Assembly: GCA_009829735.1 (NCBI GenBank)
Contig: CM020618.1
Location: 9,763,119-9,827,118 of the forward strand
DNA from: Pyropia yezoensis
Lineage: Eukaryota > Rhodophyta > Bangiophyceae > Bangiales > Bangiaceae
Direction: 5' to 3'
DNA length: 64,000 bases
The notes under the pieces were generated by a model. That model saw only the letters and a list, made by a program, of their open reading frames with translations, had not been told where the DNA came from and searched no databases. Below, piece by piece: positions 1 to 11,518 of this stretch. How positions within the stretch are numbered: position 1 is the stretch's first letter; every line of letters starts with the position of its first letter. Both the position numbers and the translations under genes were made by a program.

Positions 1-3000
1 CGGAGTAACCGGGGCAGGGGCAGGGAGAGGGGCAAACTTGGGGGGGGGGAGTGGCTGGAGGGGAGGGTTGGCTGTCGTTGCCACTCGCGGAGGGTGCCAG
101 GGGGGGGGTCGTCGCTGAAAGAGATGGTCCGGGGTGTTGGGGCGTGCGGGATTACGGGCCATGGCTGGGAGGGGCTCCGACCAGCGCGTTTGGACATCCA
201 CTCCTGCCAAGGAGAAGGGGGTGCCACGGCGCCTCTGTCTGCGGAGGGGCGGGCGGGCCGCCCGCGTATTTTCTTCAAGGGATGCGTGTATCTCACTGCC
301 ACGCAGCCCTCTGGCTCGCGCTAGGCCCTGTCGCAATATGAATGACCGTATTGAAACCCCAACTTAGGGGGACTACTTCTAATCCGTATCCGCCAAGTTG
401 GGAGTTCGCTTTGGTTACAGTATCTACGAGTTACGTGCAAAGTAGCCTCTCACAGCCGTTGTCCAGGCGCGCTCGTTCGACTATTTGCCTTCTGGAACTC
501 CGCCCGATTGGCTCAGAGGCGCGAAACAGATGCGAATCGAGCCTGTTCCGGGAAGGTAGCCCGCCTTGTTCCCACAGTGCTTGACCTTCTTCGACCGTCC
601 GATGGAAGATCCGTGACATAAGAGAGCCTCGAAATGTCAGATCCCGGAATATCTCGGTAACATTTCTGACACGTGTGCCACGGAGGCTCTTTTTTCCGGA
701 ATATTGATAAGTAATATGAACCTGTCTGGGCCGATCCGGCCGCTTTATCGGAAATACTTACGGGTGTGGCACGTGATCGCTCATTGCGCCGCGTGGCCAT
801 CTTTGTAGAAGTACAGTGTGCAAATGGTCGGTTTTGCTTCCACGCAGAAACGGCGGCGAAAAGGCTGGCAAGTGTCGCAAGAGGAAGCGCCGGCGCCCGC
901 CGCGGGCGCTCGAAGAGCTGCATGCGCTCTACCCCCCTGTGCCGACCCCACTAATCAGCGCGCCAGGCTCGATCGTGCTCTCCACCAACAAACCACTTTG
1001 TCCACGAACCCAAGCCCATCGGTCAACGCGTCTGCGTCTGCCGGCATGGGTATCGCCAACTGCCCTCGGAGCATGAATAAGCGACGCGGACGTTGGCGTC
1101 GACGGCGGACGCTCTTGACTCTGTGGTCCTTGATGGTGACCATAGCATCGGCCGCTGAGAGATGTACTGTACTGGGTGTGCGAGATTGGGCCGGAAGTCG
1201 GTACCAATATTCTGGATACTCGGGCTAAGTAGGCCCGACCGAAAGCCGAAATTCACCCGACCCACTGTGGTGAAATTCGTTGACAATTGAACGGAAATTC
1301 GACTTGGACTTCCGGCAAGCTAGCGCAGAGTATTGCAGCTTGTTTATTGTCTCTCGGGACTCTTGTGTCGGGGCCAGACGGATTTTCTTCGTTTGTATGC
1401 TTGACGTGAGGAGTGCTTTGATTGGTTTGTTTGAGTGTCCGTTTTCTGAGTGTTTAGAGGGTTTTGCGTGAGCATGTGAGGAGGGTTGATGAGGAGGGCC
1501 AGCAAGGAGGGGAGGCCCCACCTTGGCTGCTCAAGCAAGTAAACACCGTCTGGCTCCGACACATCTTGTTCGTGCCCTGGTGAGTTGACCCAATCACCAC
1601 ACGCAAGACGCGTGATCGGCGGTTTGAGGTGCTTGCTTCCGGTGTCGCCAGTTGGGATATCGGCAGTACTCGTCCTCCTTCCCTCACTCGGGGTTGGTGG
1701 TTGGGAGTACTGCTACACTGGGGAGAGGCGTAGTACAAGAGTGTTCGGTGTTGCGGGGGTGAGCGGATGGTCCTCCGAGAGGGACACGGGCGCGAGCCGC
1801 GCTCACTCAAACTTGACTGAGTGGGCGAGCGGAAGAGCGGCTGATCTGTGGTCCGCAGCAATACACAGCGCTGTCGTGGAGTCCGTGTTGGCAAACGAGC
1901 TCAGGCACAGAGCGTGTGCCGCCCCCTCATCCGGTAGAACGCCGGCGACCCTTCGCCGGAGCACGAGCAAACCGGGGGCCGACGCCTGCCCTTCATCTTC
2001 CACTGTCAACAAAAGGTGATGGAAGGAACTACTTCGAGATGCGCAAGTTCACTAGAAAGGCTCTTTAACTACAGCCCAGCTCACGATGTCCAATGCACGT
2101 ACCGAAAGTTTGCACGTGCCGAAGCGGGTGTTGCAATGTATGTATCAGAGGTTGTCAAGCGACCATAATTTCAGCAAGTGTAGGTCAGATGGGTGATCCA
2201 ATCATCAAGCGACCGCGTATGTGACAGTGTGAGCTCAGAGCCGCGCTTACGTTTCCCAAACTAGCCATCGAGCGTAGTTTCTCCGCTTTTTTATTTTTCA
2301 AAACAGTCGAGCGTAAAATCAAAAGGTTGATCGCGAGCGTACTACTGACCGTAGATCACTCACCCACGCCTGACTCAAGGTCGACTTCAACGTACTACAA
2401 TTACGGTATTACACTGCAGCCTCGTCGGACGACAAGTTGTCCCCGACCCCAGCGACTTCTGGACGACCGCCCAGCGGCGTAGTCCTGGGGCCCACCCCCG
2501 CCCCCGCCGCCACCGACACCGCAACCACCGCCCCCGCCGCCGCCGCGACCGGCGCCGCCGCCTCTGCCAACGCCGCTCCCTTACCGCCGCCGCCGCCAAA
2601 GCCTCTCCCCCCGCGCCCACACCGCATCGCTCCGAGACCACCGTCCCCCCCATCCTGCCTCACCTTCTCCCCCACCCGTCGCCACCACTACGATGCAGCC
2701 AAGCCCCTTACCTGATAAGGCCCCGCCGCTCACCCCCTTTCCCAGCCAACACCGCCCCCACCACCCCAATCCATGTTGCTTCCCCCCCGCCCCCGCGAGA
2801 ACAGCCACAGCAGCTGGCTCAGCAGCACCGAGACTACGCCCACGCGGGTGGCAGTCCCCTTCGATTGTGGCAGCCCCGGCCGTGCTTCAAACGGAGTGCG
2901 GAGGCAGCGGCCATGGGGGAAGCAGATACGGTAGGGGGGGGAAAAAGCATCGCGGCGCCACTGGCGGCGGGGCTGGGGTTGGAGTCGGAAGCAGCAGAGG

Positions 3001-4687
3001 GGTGAGAGAGAGGGGTCGGGGGGGGGGGGCGAATAGATCGATCATGGAAGAAAAGGGTTCCAGAGGGCGAATGCGCGCAACCCTCACCAGCTCGCGGCGT
3101 GACCAGCGCAGTGGGTCTAAATCCGTGTGCCTTGAAAACTCGAAATCGGGCTCCACGCAGCTGTTTTTCATCGGTTCAGATCGCAATCAGCTGTTCCCAA
3201 TGCGCCAAGATCGGGGCGGAATTCTTGGAGGAGCACATTTTCTTCCCCAAACGGCACCAGATGTGCCTGCTGCAGGAAAGTTCCTGCTGCCTCGCACACC
3301 GTAATGTGCGTCTCATCAGCATTTTTGCGCCTAGGAACCGGGACCCGTGCCATGCCTGACGAAAAATCTGTTCTGGGGTGGTCTTGGGAAGAGGTGTTTG
3401 CACGTGGTCTGTTGTGTGACGTTTACTGCCACAGTCAAAGAGTTCGGAACTATGATTGAAAGCAGGTTTTTTTGTGGCAGAAGACACTGTTGCAGAAATG
3501 AATGTAAAACAGTGTCGAACAGTGCATCGATGAGGCAGGCGGATGACGTTTTGACTCGCGCGTCTTGTGTTCCATAAAAAATGCAAAACACTGTTGAGAC
3601 TTTTTTCTTTCCCTGGGGATGTGACCGATTGCTACACTTTTTACATGAGGAGAACGACCATGACGAGCGCGTCTTCATAGTCGAGAAAAAGCGACAAACG
3701 ACAATATCGCCAGCTCGTAGGCTCGCCTGAGCAAACTCTCTGCGAGGAAATCTGCCTTCACAGGCCTCAGGGGCCGCGGTGTAAGGCCGCGCGTCGCTGA
3801 TTCGGGCCCCAATCATCGTTTGTAAGGCACATGGTTTTAGTCCGACTGCGCAGGGAGGTCGCGGCGCCGTTGGCGGGTGCGTACTTGTCACGATTCGAGC
3901 GCTTCGCGGATACTTGTGTATTTGAAGTAGCTACGCGCTAGACTCGACTTCAAGCGTTAAATCTTCCGGTTCATCGGCGAACAAGAAGAGCTCTCCGAGA
4001 TCGATGAACGTTCAAGCATACGGGTATATGCGCTTGAATACTACGCGCACCTACACTTGAAAAAAGTAGGCTTGAGAACCCCTGGTATGCATCTTTTCAC
4101 GTTGTGCAGCATGGATGAAGCCCAAAAAATCATTAAAGTACATACAAGTAATCATAGTTACATTATAGACTAATCAGCTGCTTTCCCGAGGGTCAGGCCA
4201 AGTCCAGTAAAAGCCAATCGATTCAATGAAAATCGATATATTGTTGACTAATCCATGGATTAATCTATGTGAGATGTAAAAAATCTTCTTTTGTTCCACC
4301 CATGTTGTGCCCTTGCCACGACTCGCCATGTTACAGGAAGAAAATTGGGATCCTTTCTGCGAGCTGACATGCCGAAACTCCCCATTTTCAGAGAATAAAA
4401 GAGGCGTACAACACAGAGACAAGCGGAGAAGGGAGAAAACGAAAAGCACGTAAATAGAGAGCTCGTCGAGCTGCTTCGAGTTCTGCCATCAAACAACAAA
4501 TTTCAAGCGCCTTAAAAAGTTAGAAGGCTAAATTAGGGGGCCTCAAGTGTCAAAGTAGTTGCTTCAGGGATGGTGGAAACTTCTTGATCTCAGCTTCTTC
4601 GAAGCGAAGACAAAGAAATGTTTATGTACAGGGGATGAACAGAGTTCACGATAACCGGGAATTTGGGGCGTACCAAATACGCACGTA
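1..4687. other. No supported gene; gene-poor segment
   Basis: I find no reading frame here with a recognisable domain or convincing codon structure. The open frames are short, overlap in several frames and follow base composition. 2,440-2,830 is a CCG/CCC-rich low-complexity tract that gives Pro/Ala frames. 3,600-4,560 is AT-richer. The only organised structure is the inverted repeat at 3,091-3,866, listed separately. A short CCCC-AACTTA-GGGG hairpin at 357-370 resembles the hairpins found at the right end of the window. Confidence 0.5.
3091..3866. repeat. Diverged inverted repeat pair, MITE-like
   Basis: About 60 bp at 3,091-3,150 reappear as reverse complement at about 3,801-3,866. Shared blocks include GCAGT, CTAAA, TGTGCCTT and AAAC in the same order; I judge the overall match at about 65-70% by eye. 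The 650 bp between the arms hold no recognisable gene. The shape fits a small non-autonomous transposon or fold-back element. I did not find target duplications. Confidence 0.4.
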
Positions 4688-7661
4688 TTACTTATTTGTT
4701 CTTCCCCAGGGCGCGCACAAAGGTAGCAGACTACCACTCTCCCCATCCTCTGCAGCAGCTGAACCAAAGAAGTCGAGGTCGTCCTCGCTCATGTTGACGC
4801 CGTCCAGGAGCTTGAGGTTCATGTGCGCAAACATTAGCTTGGCCACCTTGTCATGGGTCAACCTGTTCCGGATGAGGGAGTGGATAGACTTCTGCGTTGA
4901 GAAAGACCTCTCCACAGCGCAGGATGACGGCACTGTAGCGTAATGGACCCCAGGTTCCCGAAACCACAAACCACAAACACTCACACAGAGACCACAGTCC
5001 GAAGCCCAGGAAGGAACAGGTAAGAGCCCTTGCTGATCCACTCGCCCGCCACGATACGAGGCAAAGGTAAACAGGACAAAAGCCCGAGGGAGAAGGAACC
5101 CAAAGCACTGTTGATTTAACAAGATGGCCCCGGGGAGAAACCCAGAGCACCCCTCAAGAACCTCCCCCCCTGGCCCCGCCAGGGGCCCAGAGGGAGGCCC
5201 CCAGAGGGCGCCCCCAGCGGGCCAAGTGCCAGCAAGGCACCGGCCGCTCACCGGGCCAACACACGAAAAGCAAGCGAAATCCCCCCCACACACAAACGTC
5301 GATCCCCCAAAAAAACCCAGTGGGAAAAAGGGGAAAGACACGGAATCACGCAAGGAAAATAAAAGCGAAAAATCAAGCAAATAACCCGAAGGTCAGTATG
5401 CCCCCAACCGGGCAAGTCCTCCGCTCCGGGGGAACCAATCAGGGCACCGGGCGTGTCGCCACTGCCCCGGGCAACCGATGCAGGGATCCCAAGCCAGCGC
5501 GTGGTTCCACGTAACGCTGCCAGCCGGGTCCCAAGTCAGCCTCCCGGGTCCCAACGGTACCTGAGGGCCACAACGCCAGACACCATGTCCACGAGCGCCT
5601 TCCAAATCTCGTGCAGGGCGGGCGTAGAGCCCCCAAAAGAGACACCACTAGCCCCACAGGTCCCATGGAGAGGCTACGACAGCGCGTGCGTCCACGATGG
5701 ATCCAGGAGTGCGCGCAGCATAGGCCCCTTTTATGAACGATCCAGACATCCCAGCGTAATGCGTGAACTCCTCCCGGAGGAGCTGCATGCACTGGTCGTC
5801 CGTTTTTTTTTTTTTTAGCCCCGTCAACTGCTCGGCCGAGAGTACGTGGGGCGAGCGCAAGAAGTACACGCGGATTGCCTCGAAGGAGCGCTCAACGTGC
5901 AGTGCCGCGTCAGGCGCCTGCGGGTCAAATACCTTCGGGTCCGAAGCAGCCGCCAAGTAGTGCACGTCCGTGAGAAACGGTACTCTAACCCAACGATCGA
6001 GAGGGCCCGACACCCGCTTTTGAATTGCGCGCATACTTGCTGAAAGACTGCAGGGGAGACAGTGCCGGCCGCCCCGGCCAAGCGCAGCTTTGCCTCCATG
6101 CCGGCCGTATCGGCCTGCCGCTTGCGGGTGGCGGGAAGTACGAGTGACAGGCGCATTCCTTCACCGTCAAACAACCGCAAGTACACGCACAGGGGGTCCA
6201 GCAATTGGCACAGCGCCGCCCAGTCGCGCGCGTCGGTTGCTGACGCAGCAATGCGCAGGTAGGCCGCCTGCGACTCTCGGGCTGCCTGGTCTCGTGCCTT
6301 GACAAGACGAGGAAGCTCCGTCCCGTTGTTGCGTTCAAGAAGGCTTCGCAGCGCAGGCCGGTTTCGGGCGCAGGCGAGCACCAAATCTCGGGTATACAAA
6401 AACCTTGTTGCACAGGGTGTCATGTACGCCACCGCCGTCTGCGTTGCTCCCGCGAACTCGGACGACAGGCCTTTGTTGTAGGCCACCTTTTCCAGCGAAT
6501 ACGCAGTCAGTAGTCGTTGATGGTTCGGCACTTATGCGGATACGGTCACGGCCGTCTGCTCGACGTTCCTCAACCAGTATATCGTGCACAGATCGCCCAG
6601 CAATAAGTTTGCCACATGGGCTTGGTCATTGAGAGACACAAGCCCGGGATTGTTGGCGGTCACCAGGCGCCTCATCCCCAGGCAAGCAGCGGCGTTGTCG
6701 GAGCCCACGGCGTTGAAGTAGGTCAGGCCCCCGTAGTTCACCAGCTTCTCTTGTAGCAGCCGCGCCTGCCCCTCCGCGTCCTGGCACTGATCTCCGCAGT
6801 ACACAGAATCCAGGAGTACGGCCTTGTCGCCGATGAAGGCCATAAGGTTGACGATAGGGTGGTGTGAGACGCTTTCCCACGCATCCAGGACCAACACAGC
6901 ATTCCGCCCCTGGCACCACAGCGTCAGCATGGCCATGACCCGCTCGGCAGTCATTCCATGCATCCCGATCAGCATAGGGCCCGCCACTTGCCGTCTCGTT
7001 GGCACCTGCTTGCGCGCAACTTAGCCAGGGCACAGTGCCTGTAGCATGGTCAGAAAGTACCGGCTCTCCACCGGCAGGAAAGGCACGCGGCACGCAACAA
7101 AGAATTGCAAGATAGCCGCGTCGATAGCGGCAGCCTACTCGTTTGACACGCGGTCAAGGCCACGAAGGCGGGAGGTCGAGGAATTGTCGACAGGCGCCGC
7201 CGCACGGGGATTGCTCGATGCGCTCCCATCCGCTGCAGTACACCCGCCTGACACTCTGGAGCCCGTGCGAGAACCACCGCCGCGGGGGTGCCCAGGAAGA
7301 GGCTTGCCGTTCTGAAAGGTCGTACAAGTCTCCCAGGCCATCAGCCGCACGGCCAGTGGGCTCGTCCTGCAGCTGTACATATGAGAGGCCAGGAGAGTGC
7401 CGTCTTCGTCTTTCCCAGCTTGTCGCAGTAGTTACAGACACCCCCAACGCCCGGCTGCAGCTTAAACTCCTGCTTGATTTCAGTGGCCTTGTGGCAAGAG
7501 CTGCGCCGTGCGGCGCTTGACGGCGGCAGATCATTGGCGGCACTCCCGGCCGCTCCGCCCCCGGCAACCCCGTCGCAGTCGTCGGCGCTTGCCAAGGAGC
7601 CGGCACGTCCCGCGCCCGCAGATCCCCCGCCGCCCGGTGGCGCAGCAGGTGGGCCCGCCAT
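4688..7661 (-). pseudogene. hAT-type (DUF659) transposase relic, copy A
   Basis: This is a decayed DNA-transposon transposase. In order on the minus strand: an Ala/Gly/Pro-rich N-terminus from an ATG at 7,661; a BED-like finger near 7,440 (VCNYC); the DUF659/RNase H-like segment at 6,532-7,005 with VLVLDAWES and the conserved LLDSVYCGDQCQD; the hAT core at 5,824-6,531 (TPCATRFLY, RNRPALRSLLER); and the C-terminal dimerisation region near 4,750-4,920 (SSCAVERSFSTQ, IRNRLT). The pieces lie in different frames, and stretches around 4,945-5,640 do not match hAT, so the gene is broken or contains introns. A clear relative lies at 58,510-60,490 on the other strand. Family assignment is fairly sure; exact exon limits are not. 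Confidence 0.75.
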
Positions 7662-9016
7662 TGCACAGCCCCGAACGTGTTGCAGGAAAGGGCTGGGCAA
7701 GACGTGAGGGGGTGTGAGTGAGAGCGTCGAGAACGTGCGAAGCTGTGGCATTCAAATTGGGGGCTACTTCTATATTTGGATAAGTTTATGTTTGAGTTCA
7801 GTCGATCCTGGACCTGACTTATTATTATACTTATCAACGTTGATTAAACGCAATGAAACTAAAAAACCAAAAACGTATTGATTTAATCTAAAGATTAATC
7901 AAGTCAAGATCAAAAAGCGTTACATTTTTGCCAACCATGCGCAGACGACCAACCGGCGCCGCCACGGCAGTATTACTTCCACCGCCACAGCTGCAGTCGC
8001 CACGACCGGCTGGCACGGCGGGGCAGGCGGCCAGGGCGGTCTTTCACGTGACGGCGGTGTCGGCGGCGGCCGGCCGCGGCGAGCGCGGTGGCCAATGCCG
8101 CCACCCGCGTCGCGGACACGTTCAAGTCCGCTGCTCAGCCGGGGAGAGCGACCGCGACGGCCACATGCGCATCGTCAACGGAGCCGCTGCCGCTGCCACT
8201 GTCGTCACCACCAGGCCTCCACCACCACTACCACCCCCACCGCCACCGCCGCCGTCGCCGCTCCCCCCACCGATGCCACCCTGCAGCGGGGGGTGCCGCA
8301 GCGGCTGCGAAAGCGACGCGGCCACCGCCCCTGCCGCAATAGGCGATACCCACCTCGCCTCCCGGGCTGCCTTGCCCGCAGGCGCCATCAACGCGGGCTC
8401 GCCCCCAATTGTGAGCGCGGACAGGATTCGGGTGCTACCGTCTCTGGCGGGCGCAGGCGGAATGTCTACCCACGCGCCCTCCCCTGCCGCCCTCGCTCCC
8501 ACGGCGCCACCACCGGCACCGTCGTCCGCGACGGGACTAGTGGCGAAAGCACGTTGGGGAGGGGAGAGAGGGTAGGGCCGTGCCGCCGCCCGCGTCGCCG
8601 CAGCTGCCCCGTCCTCAACCCGTTCCCCGGAACTCGACCGCCACGCGCCCGCAGCGGGCGACAACCTGCAGCGGCAGCCGCACGCGGCTGCCCGATCTCT
8701 TCTACAGCGGCGGGCGGAGCACCCATCGTGCCCGCCGCCCCGTCGGGAGCGGGCAGGTTGGGCGGCGAGGTGCCTATCACCACCACCCGTGTGCCCGTGG
8801 TAGCCGTCTACCCACGGCCGTCGCCTCCGCCGTTGCCGACACTTCCACCGCCACCAGCGTCCCCCCTCCACTGGGTGTGGACCTGGCCGCCACCGTCGGC
8901 GTCGCCGGGGGGGGCGCCTCCTCCTGAGTGCCGGCCGCAGAGGTAGCCCACCTGTGACGGCGTTGTCTGGGCCAAGCTCACTGGCACGCAACGTGCATGG
9001 ATTTACAACCAGACCG
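7662..9016. other. AT-rich strip then GC-rich trinucleotide tract
   Basis: 7,742-7,925 is AT-rich and contains a near-perfect palindrome at 7,878-7,902 (TTGATT...AATCAA, one bulged base). 7,928-8,935 is a C/G-rich tract with imperfect CCG/CCA triplets. It keeps several frames open on both strands (Pro/Ala/Arg/Gly-rich, up to 289 codons), with no domain in any of them. I treat those frames as composition artefacts. Confidence 0.5.
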
Positions 9017-11518
9017 CTACTCTATGCCGATACCAGCCTCGCCAAGCAGTCTCACAAGCCGCCCTACGCTACCAAATGTGCGTCCAAACAAGTCGAACAA
9101 GTCACCTCGCGTGCGAATGATGGAGCGTTCCGTCCAGTCGCCGCCCTCAACGATATCGCCGGCATCGGCCAAGTCATCGTCCAGAACGTACAGGTAGCAC
9201 GAGCGCGGAAGCCAATGGTCATACTGCTCGCGACCACCAAGCATCTTGATCAGCTCAGCCTTGCGCGCGTTCAACGCGGTCAGGATGGCAGGGATGTTGC
9301 TTGCTGGAAGCGCTGAGGCCCCACGGATCTTGAGTTGCACCCAAATGACCGCTTCGCCATCGCCATCAAGGGCCTTGAAGAAAATCGCACCATCAAAGCA
9401 CGGGCAATTGGCAGGCAGCTCGTACACGGTCTTGCACCGCTCCTCATGGCCGTACGACCCGGACAGCCGCTCCGCCACGGTCTCCAGCCGGTCACCGTCA
9501 GAAGCGGCCGCACCACGCAGCTTCTTCACCTCCGTGTGCGCAACCGCCGCGTTCACCCGCTTGTCCTGTAGCAGATCGCCCTTGCCGACGTAAGCGGCAC
9601 CGCCCCCATACAGGTCGCGGAGCTTGATAGCCGAGTACTCTGGTGCATGGGAGCAACCGGCAATGGAGTGCACTTGCTCCCACCTCAAGAAGAATTGCTC
9701 CCACCGGGCGCCGATCAGCTTCTGGAGCGCTCTGTCCGTCTCAACGGCGGCAGCTTGATCGTGCTGAGAGGTGTTCTTCTTTGACACGACCTGCATGATG
9801 CTCTTAAATGGCTCCCAAAGCTCGGAAGACTCGCGACGCTCGGACACCGCTTTCGTCAGGGACGCGCACGTCAGCTCGGGTTGGAAGACCTTGTCACCGC
9901 CGGCAGTGATCAGCCCCAGAGCTCGGACGTCTCCATAGCAAAGGTCCTCCTCCTTACGCAGCCGCCCCAGCGCGTATTGCTTCTTTGCCTCCTCCTCGCG
10001 CCTCTTGTCGTCGCCGGTGGCAGCAGGCCACGTAGCGGGCCTTGTGCCAGGAGGAAGCGTAGCGGCTGCACTTGCCTCGGAACGAGATGCCTTTGGCAAG
10101 ACACGGGCGTCGGCCGCCACCTCCTGAGAAAGGATGGTGGACGACAAAACCGCGTCGCGGAAGGTTGGCGTAGTCGACCACAGGTCCTTTGGAAGCCCAT
10201 TCGCGGAGGCAGGCTGAAGAAGACCGGAGGAGCTCCTGATGTCCACAGCCTGCATGATGTCCAGGAAGTCCAGCTCCTTGGCTCGCGACAACATGATGCA
10301 GACGAAAAACGCGGAACGCCATGTAGAGCCAGCCGCCAGCGCGTAGATCTCGGCACATTCCATCAGCTTCATAGTTGCGCGCTTGGACCCGACCGACATG
10401 GTCAGGTTCTCGACGTCACGAGGGTCCCACGGCCGCTGGGACAAGGCCAGGAACATGAGGCTCACCAACAGACGGAACGGCGGGGGTTCCATCTCTTGCA
10501 CCACCAGCGCAGCTCGTCCGGACGCCGTCTGCTCCGCCAGCATCAAGCCAGCCTCCAGAGAAGTCATGATGGTGACGCCGCCGACCAGATCGGTCAAAGA
10601 TCTCGACTCGCTCCGGAGAGGGTACCTCAAGTCCATGCCGTAGGAGGCGCACACGCTCGCCCCGACCTGCGAGGTCAACACGTTGTTGATCTCGTCGACT
10701 AAGAGCACCACCTTGGATCTCGGCCCACCCCGCCTTGCCCTGCTGCGGATGAGAGCACGGACCTCACGACGCACGTCGCCCACTGAGAACCGCCCCGCAT
10801 GGAGCTCATCGTAGAACTGCATCACAAAGTGCTCAAACGCGTCAGCAGGTGCCGCACCGAAGAAGGCCATCTCACAAAACAGGATGCGCACGTAGAGCAA
10901 AAGGTAGTACCCACCGACAAAGTTGACGCACTCGAGCTCCTCGGGCAGCAGCGGGAAGGGCCCGTTGAAGGAGACGCCCAAGAAGGTGGCACCCTGCAAG
11001 ACACGGTGCCGCTCGGCCGCGATGCGAACGTACCTGGCCGCCTCGCGCAGAAACATCGTCTTGCCGCGCCCCACCGACGCCAGGAGGTACAGCAATGGAT
11101 TGCGCTTGCTGTCACTGCCTTCCCCTTTCCAGTCCGTGGTCAAGGCGAGCCTTACGACTCCTGCCCAAAACCGCTCCAGGTCGTCAGACAGGTGCGAGAC
11201 GGCGGTCAATGCAGAATCAGGAGTGGGCCGGAAAATAACGTTGTAGTCAGGCGGCGGGGTGACGCCGTCCGGGTCAGGTTGACGCAGCCGTCGCTGCGAC
11301 CGAAGAAGATCTCGACCGGGCCAGCGACGACGTCCACGCAGTGTCCACAACACTCTTTTGGCAGCGTCGGAAAAGTTCCACGGCAGGCTAGCCGCCATGG
11401 CAGGCCCAGGTCTTGACGGCCTCTCTCGCCGGGATCGCACTGCCTCCCCCTGTGGAAGCCCGATCACAGGAGACGGCCACGAGCCGGAGATCAGTCCAAG
11501 GCCGCAAATTGATGCCAT
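9017..11518 (-). CDS. Crinkler/RHS-type P-loop NTPase with nuclease domain (A)
   Basis: This intact protein has about 833 residues from the ATG at 11,518; an alternative ATG is at 11,398. It has a P-loop ATPase module with Walker A ASVGRGKT and, about 120 residues on, Walker B KVVLLVDE followed by IN. Near the C-terminus FDGAIFF and, 16 residues later, VQLKI give the D...QxK pattern of PD-(D/E)xK nucleases. This NTPase plus restriction-endonuclease-fold layout is described for Crinkler effectors of oomycetes and chytrids and for RHS proteins of trypanosomes, thought to derive from transposon-associated enzymes. I see no secretion signal or LxLFLAK-type N-terminus, so an effector role is not shown. 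A related gene lies 1.9 kb away on the same strand. Confidence 0.72.
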   Translation of the reverse strand: MASICGLGLISGSWPSPVIGLPQGEAVRSRRERPSRPGPAMAASLPWNFSDAAKRVLWTLRGRRRWPGRDLLRSQRRLRQPDPDGVTPPPDYNVIFRPTPDSALTAVSHLSDDLERFWAGVVRLALTTDWKGEGSDSKRNPLLYLLASVGRGKTMFLREAARYVRIAAERHRVLQGATFLGVSFNGPFPLLPEELECVNFVGGYYLLLYVRILFCEMAFFGAAPADAFEHFVMQFYDELHAGRFSVGDVRREVRALIRSRARRGGPRSKVVLLVDEINNVLTSQVGASVCASYGMDLRYPLRSESRSLTDLVGGVTIMTSLEAGLMLAEQTASGRAALVVQEMEPPPFRLLVSLMFLALSQRPWDPRDVENLTMSVGSKRATMKLMECAEIYALAAGSTWRSAFFVCIMLSRAKELDFLDIMQAVDIRSSSGLLQPASANGLPKDLWSTTPTFRDAVLSSTILSQEVAADARVLPKASRSEASAAATLPPGTRPATWPAATGDDKRREEEAKKQYALGRLRKEEDLCYGDVRALGLITAGGDKVFQPELTCASLTKAVSERRESSELWEPFKSIMQVVSKKNTSQHDQAAAVETDRALQKLIGARWEQFFLRWEQVHSIAGCSHAPEYSAIKLRDLYGGGAAYVGKGDLLQDKRVNAAVAHTEVKKLRGAAASDGDRLETVAERLSGSYGHEERCKTVYELPANCPCFDGAIFFKALDGDGEAVIWVQLKIRGASALPASNIPAILTALNARKAELIKMLGGREQYDHWLPRSCYLYVLDDDLADAGDIVEGGDWTERSIIRTRGDLFDLFGRTFGSVGRLVRLLGEAGIGIE

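Noticed and set aside
4851..5384. Hydrophobic Phe/Leu/Gly-rich frame before the hAT dimerisation block of copy A
   Set aside because: Only its last part (from about 4,920 down) matches hAT; the rest may be intron or inserted sequence, so no separate membrane protein is called.
4194..7817. CAGG-type TIRs for the DUF659-hAT copy A
   Set aside because: CAGGCCAAGTCCAG at 4,194 and the reverse of GGACCTG near 7,810 look similar, but the flanking 8 bp do not match.
8122..8991. 289-codon minus-strand frame, Arg/Ala/Gly-rich
   Set aside because: Lies in a GC-rich triplet tract where several frames are open on both strands; no domain and no codon signal.
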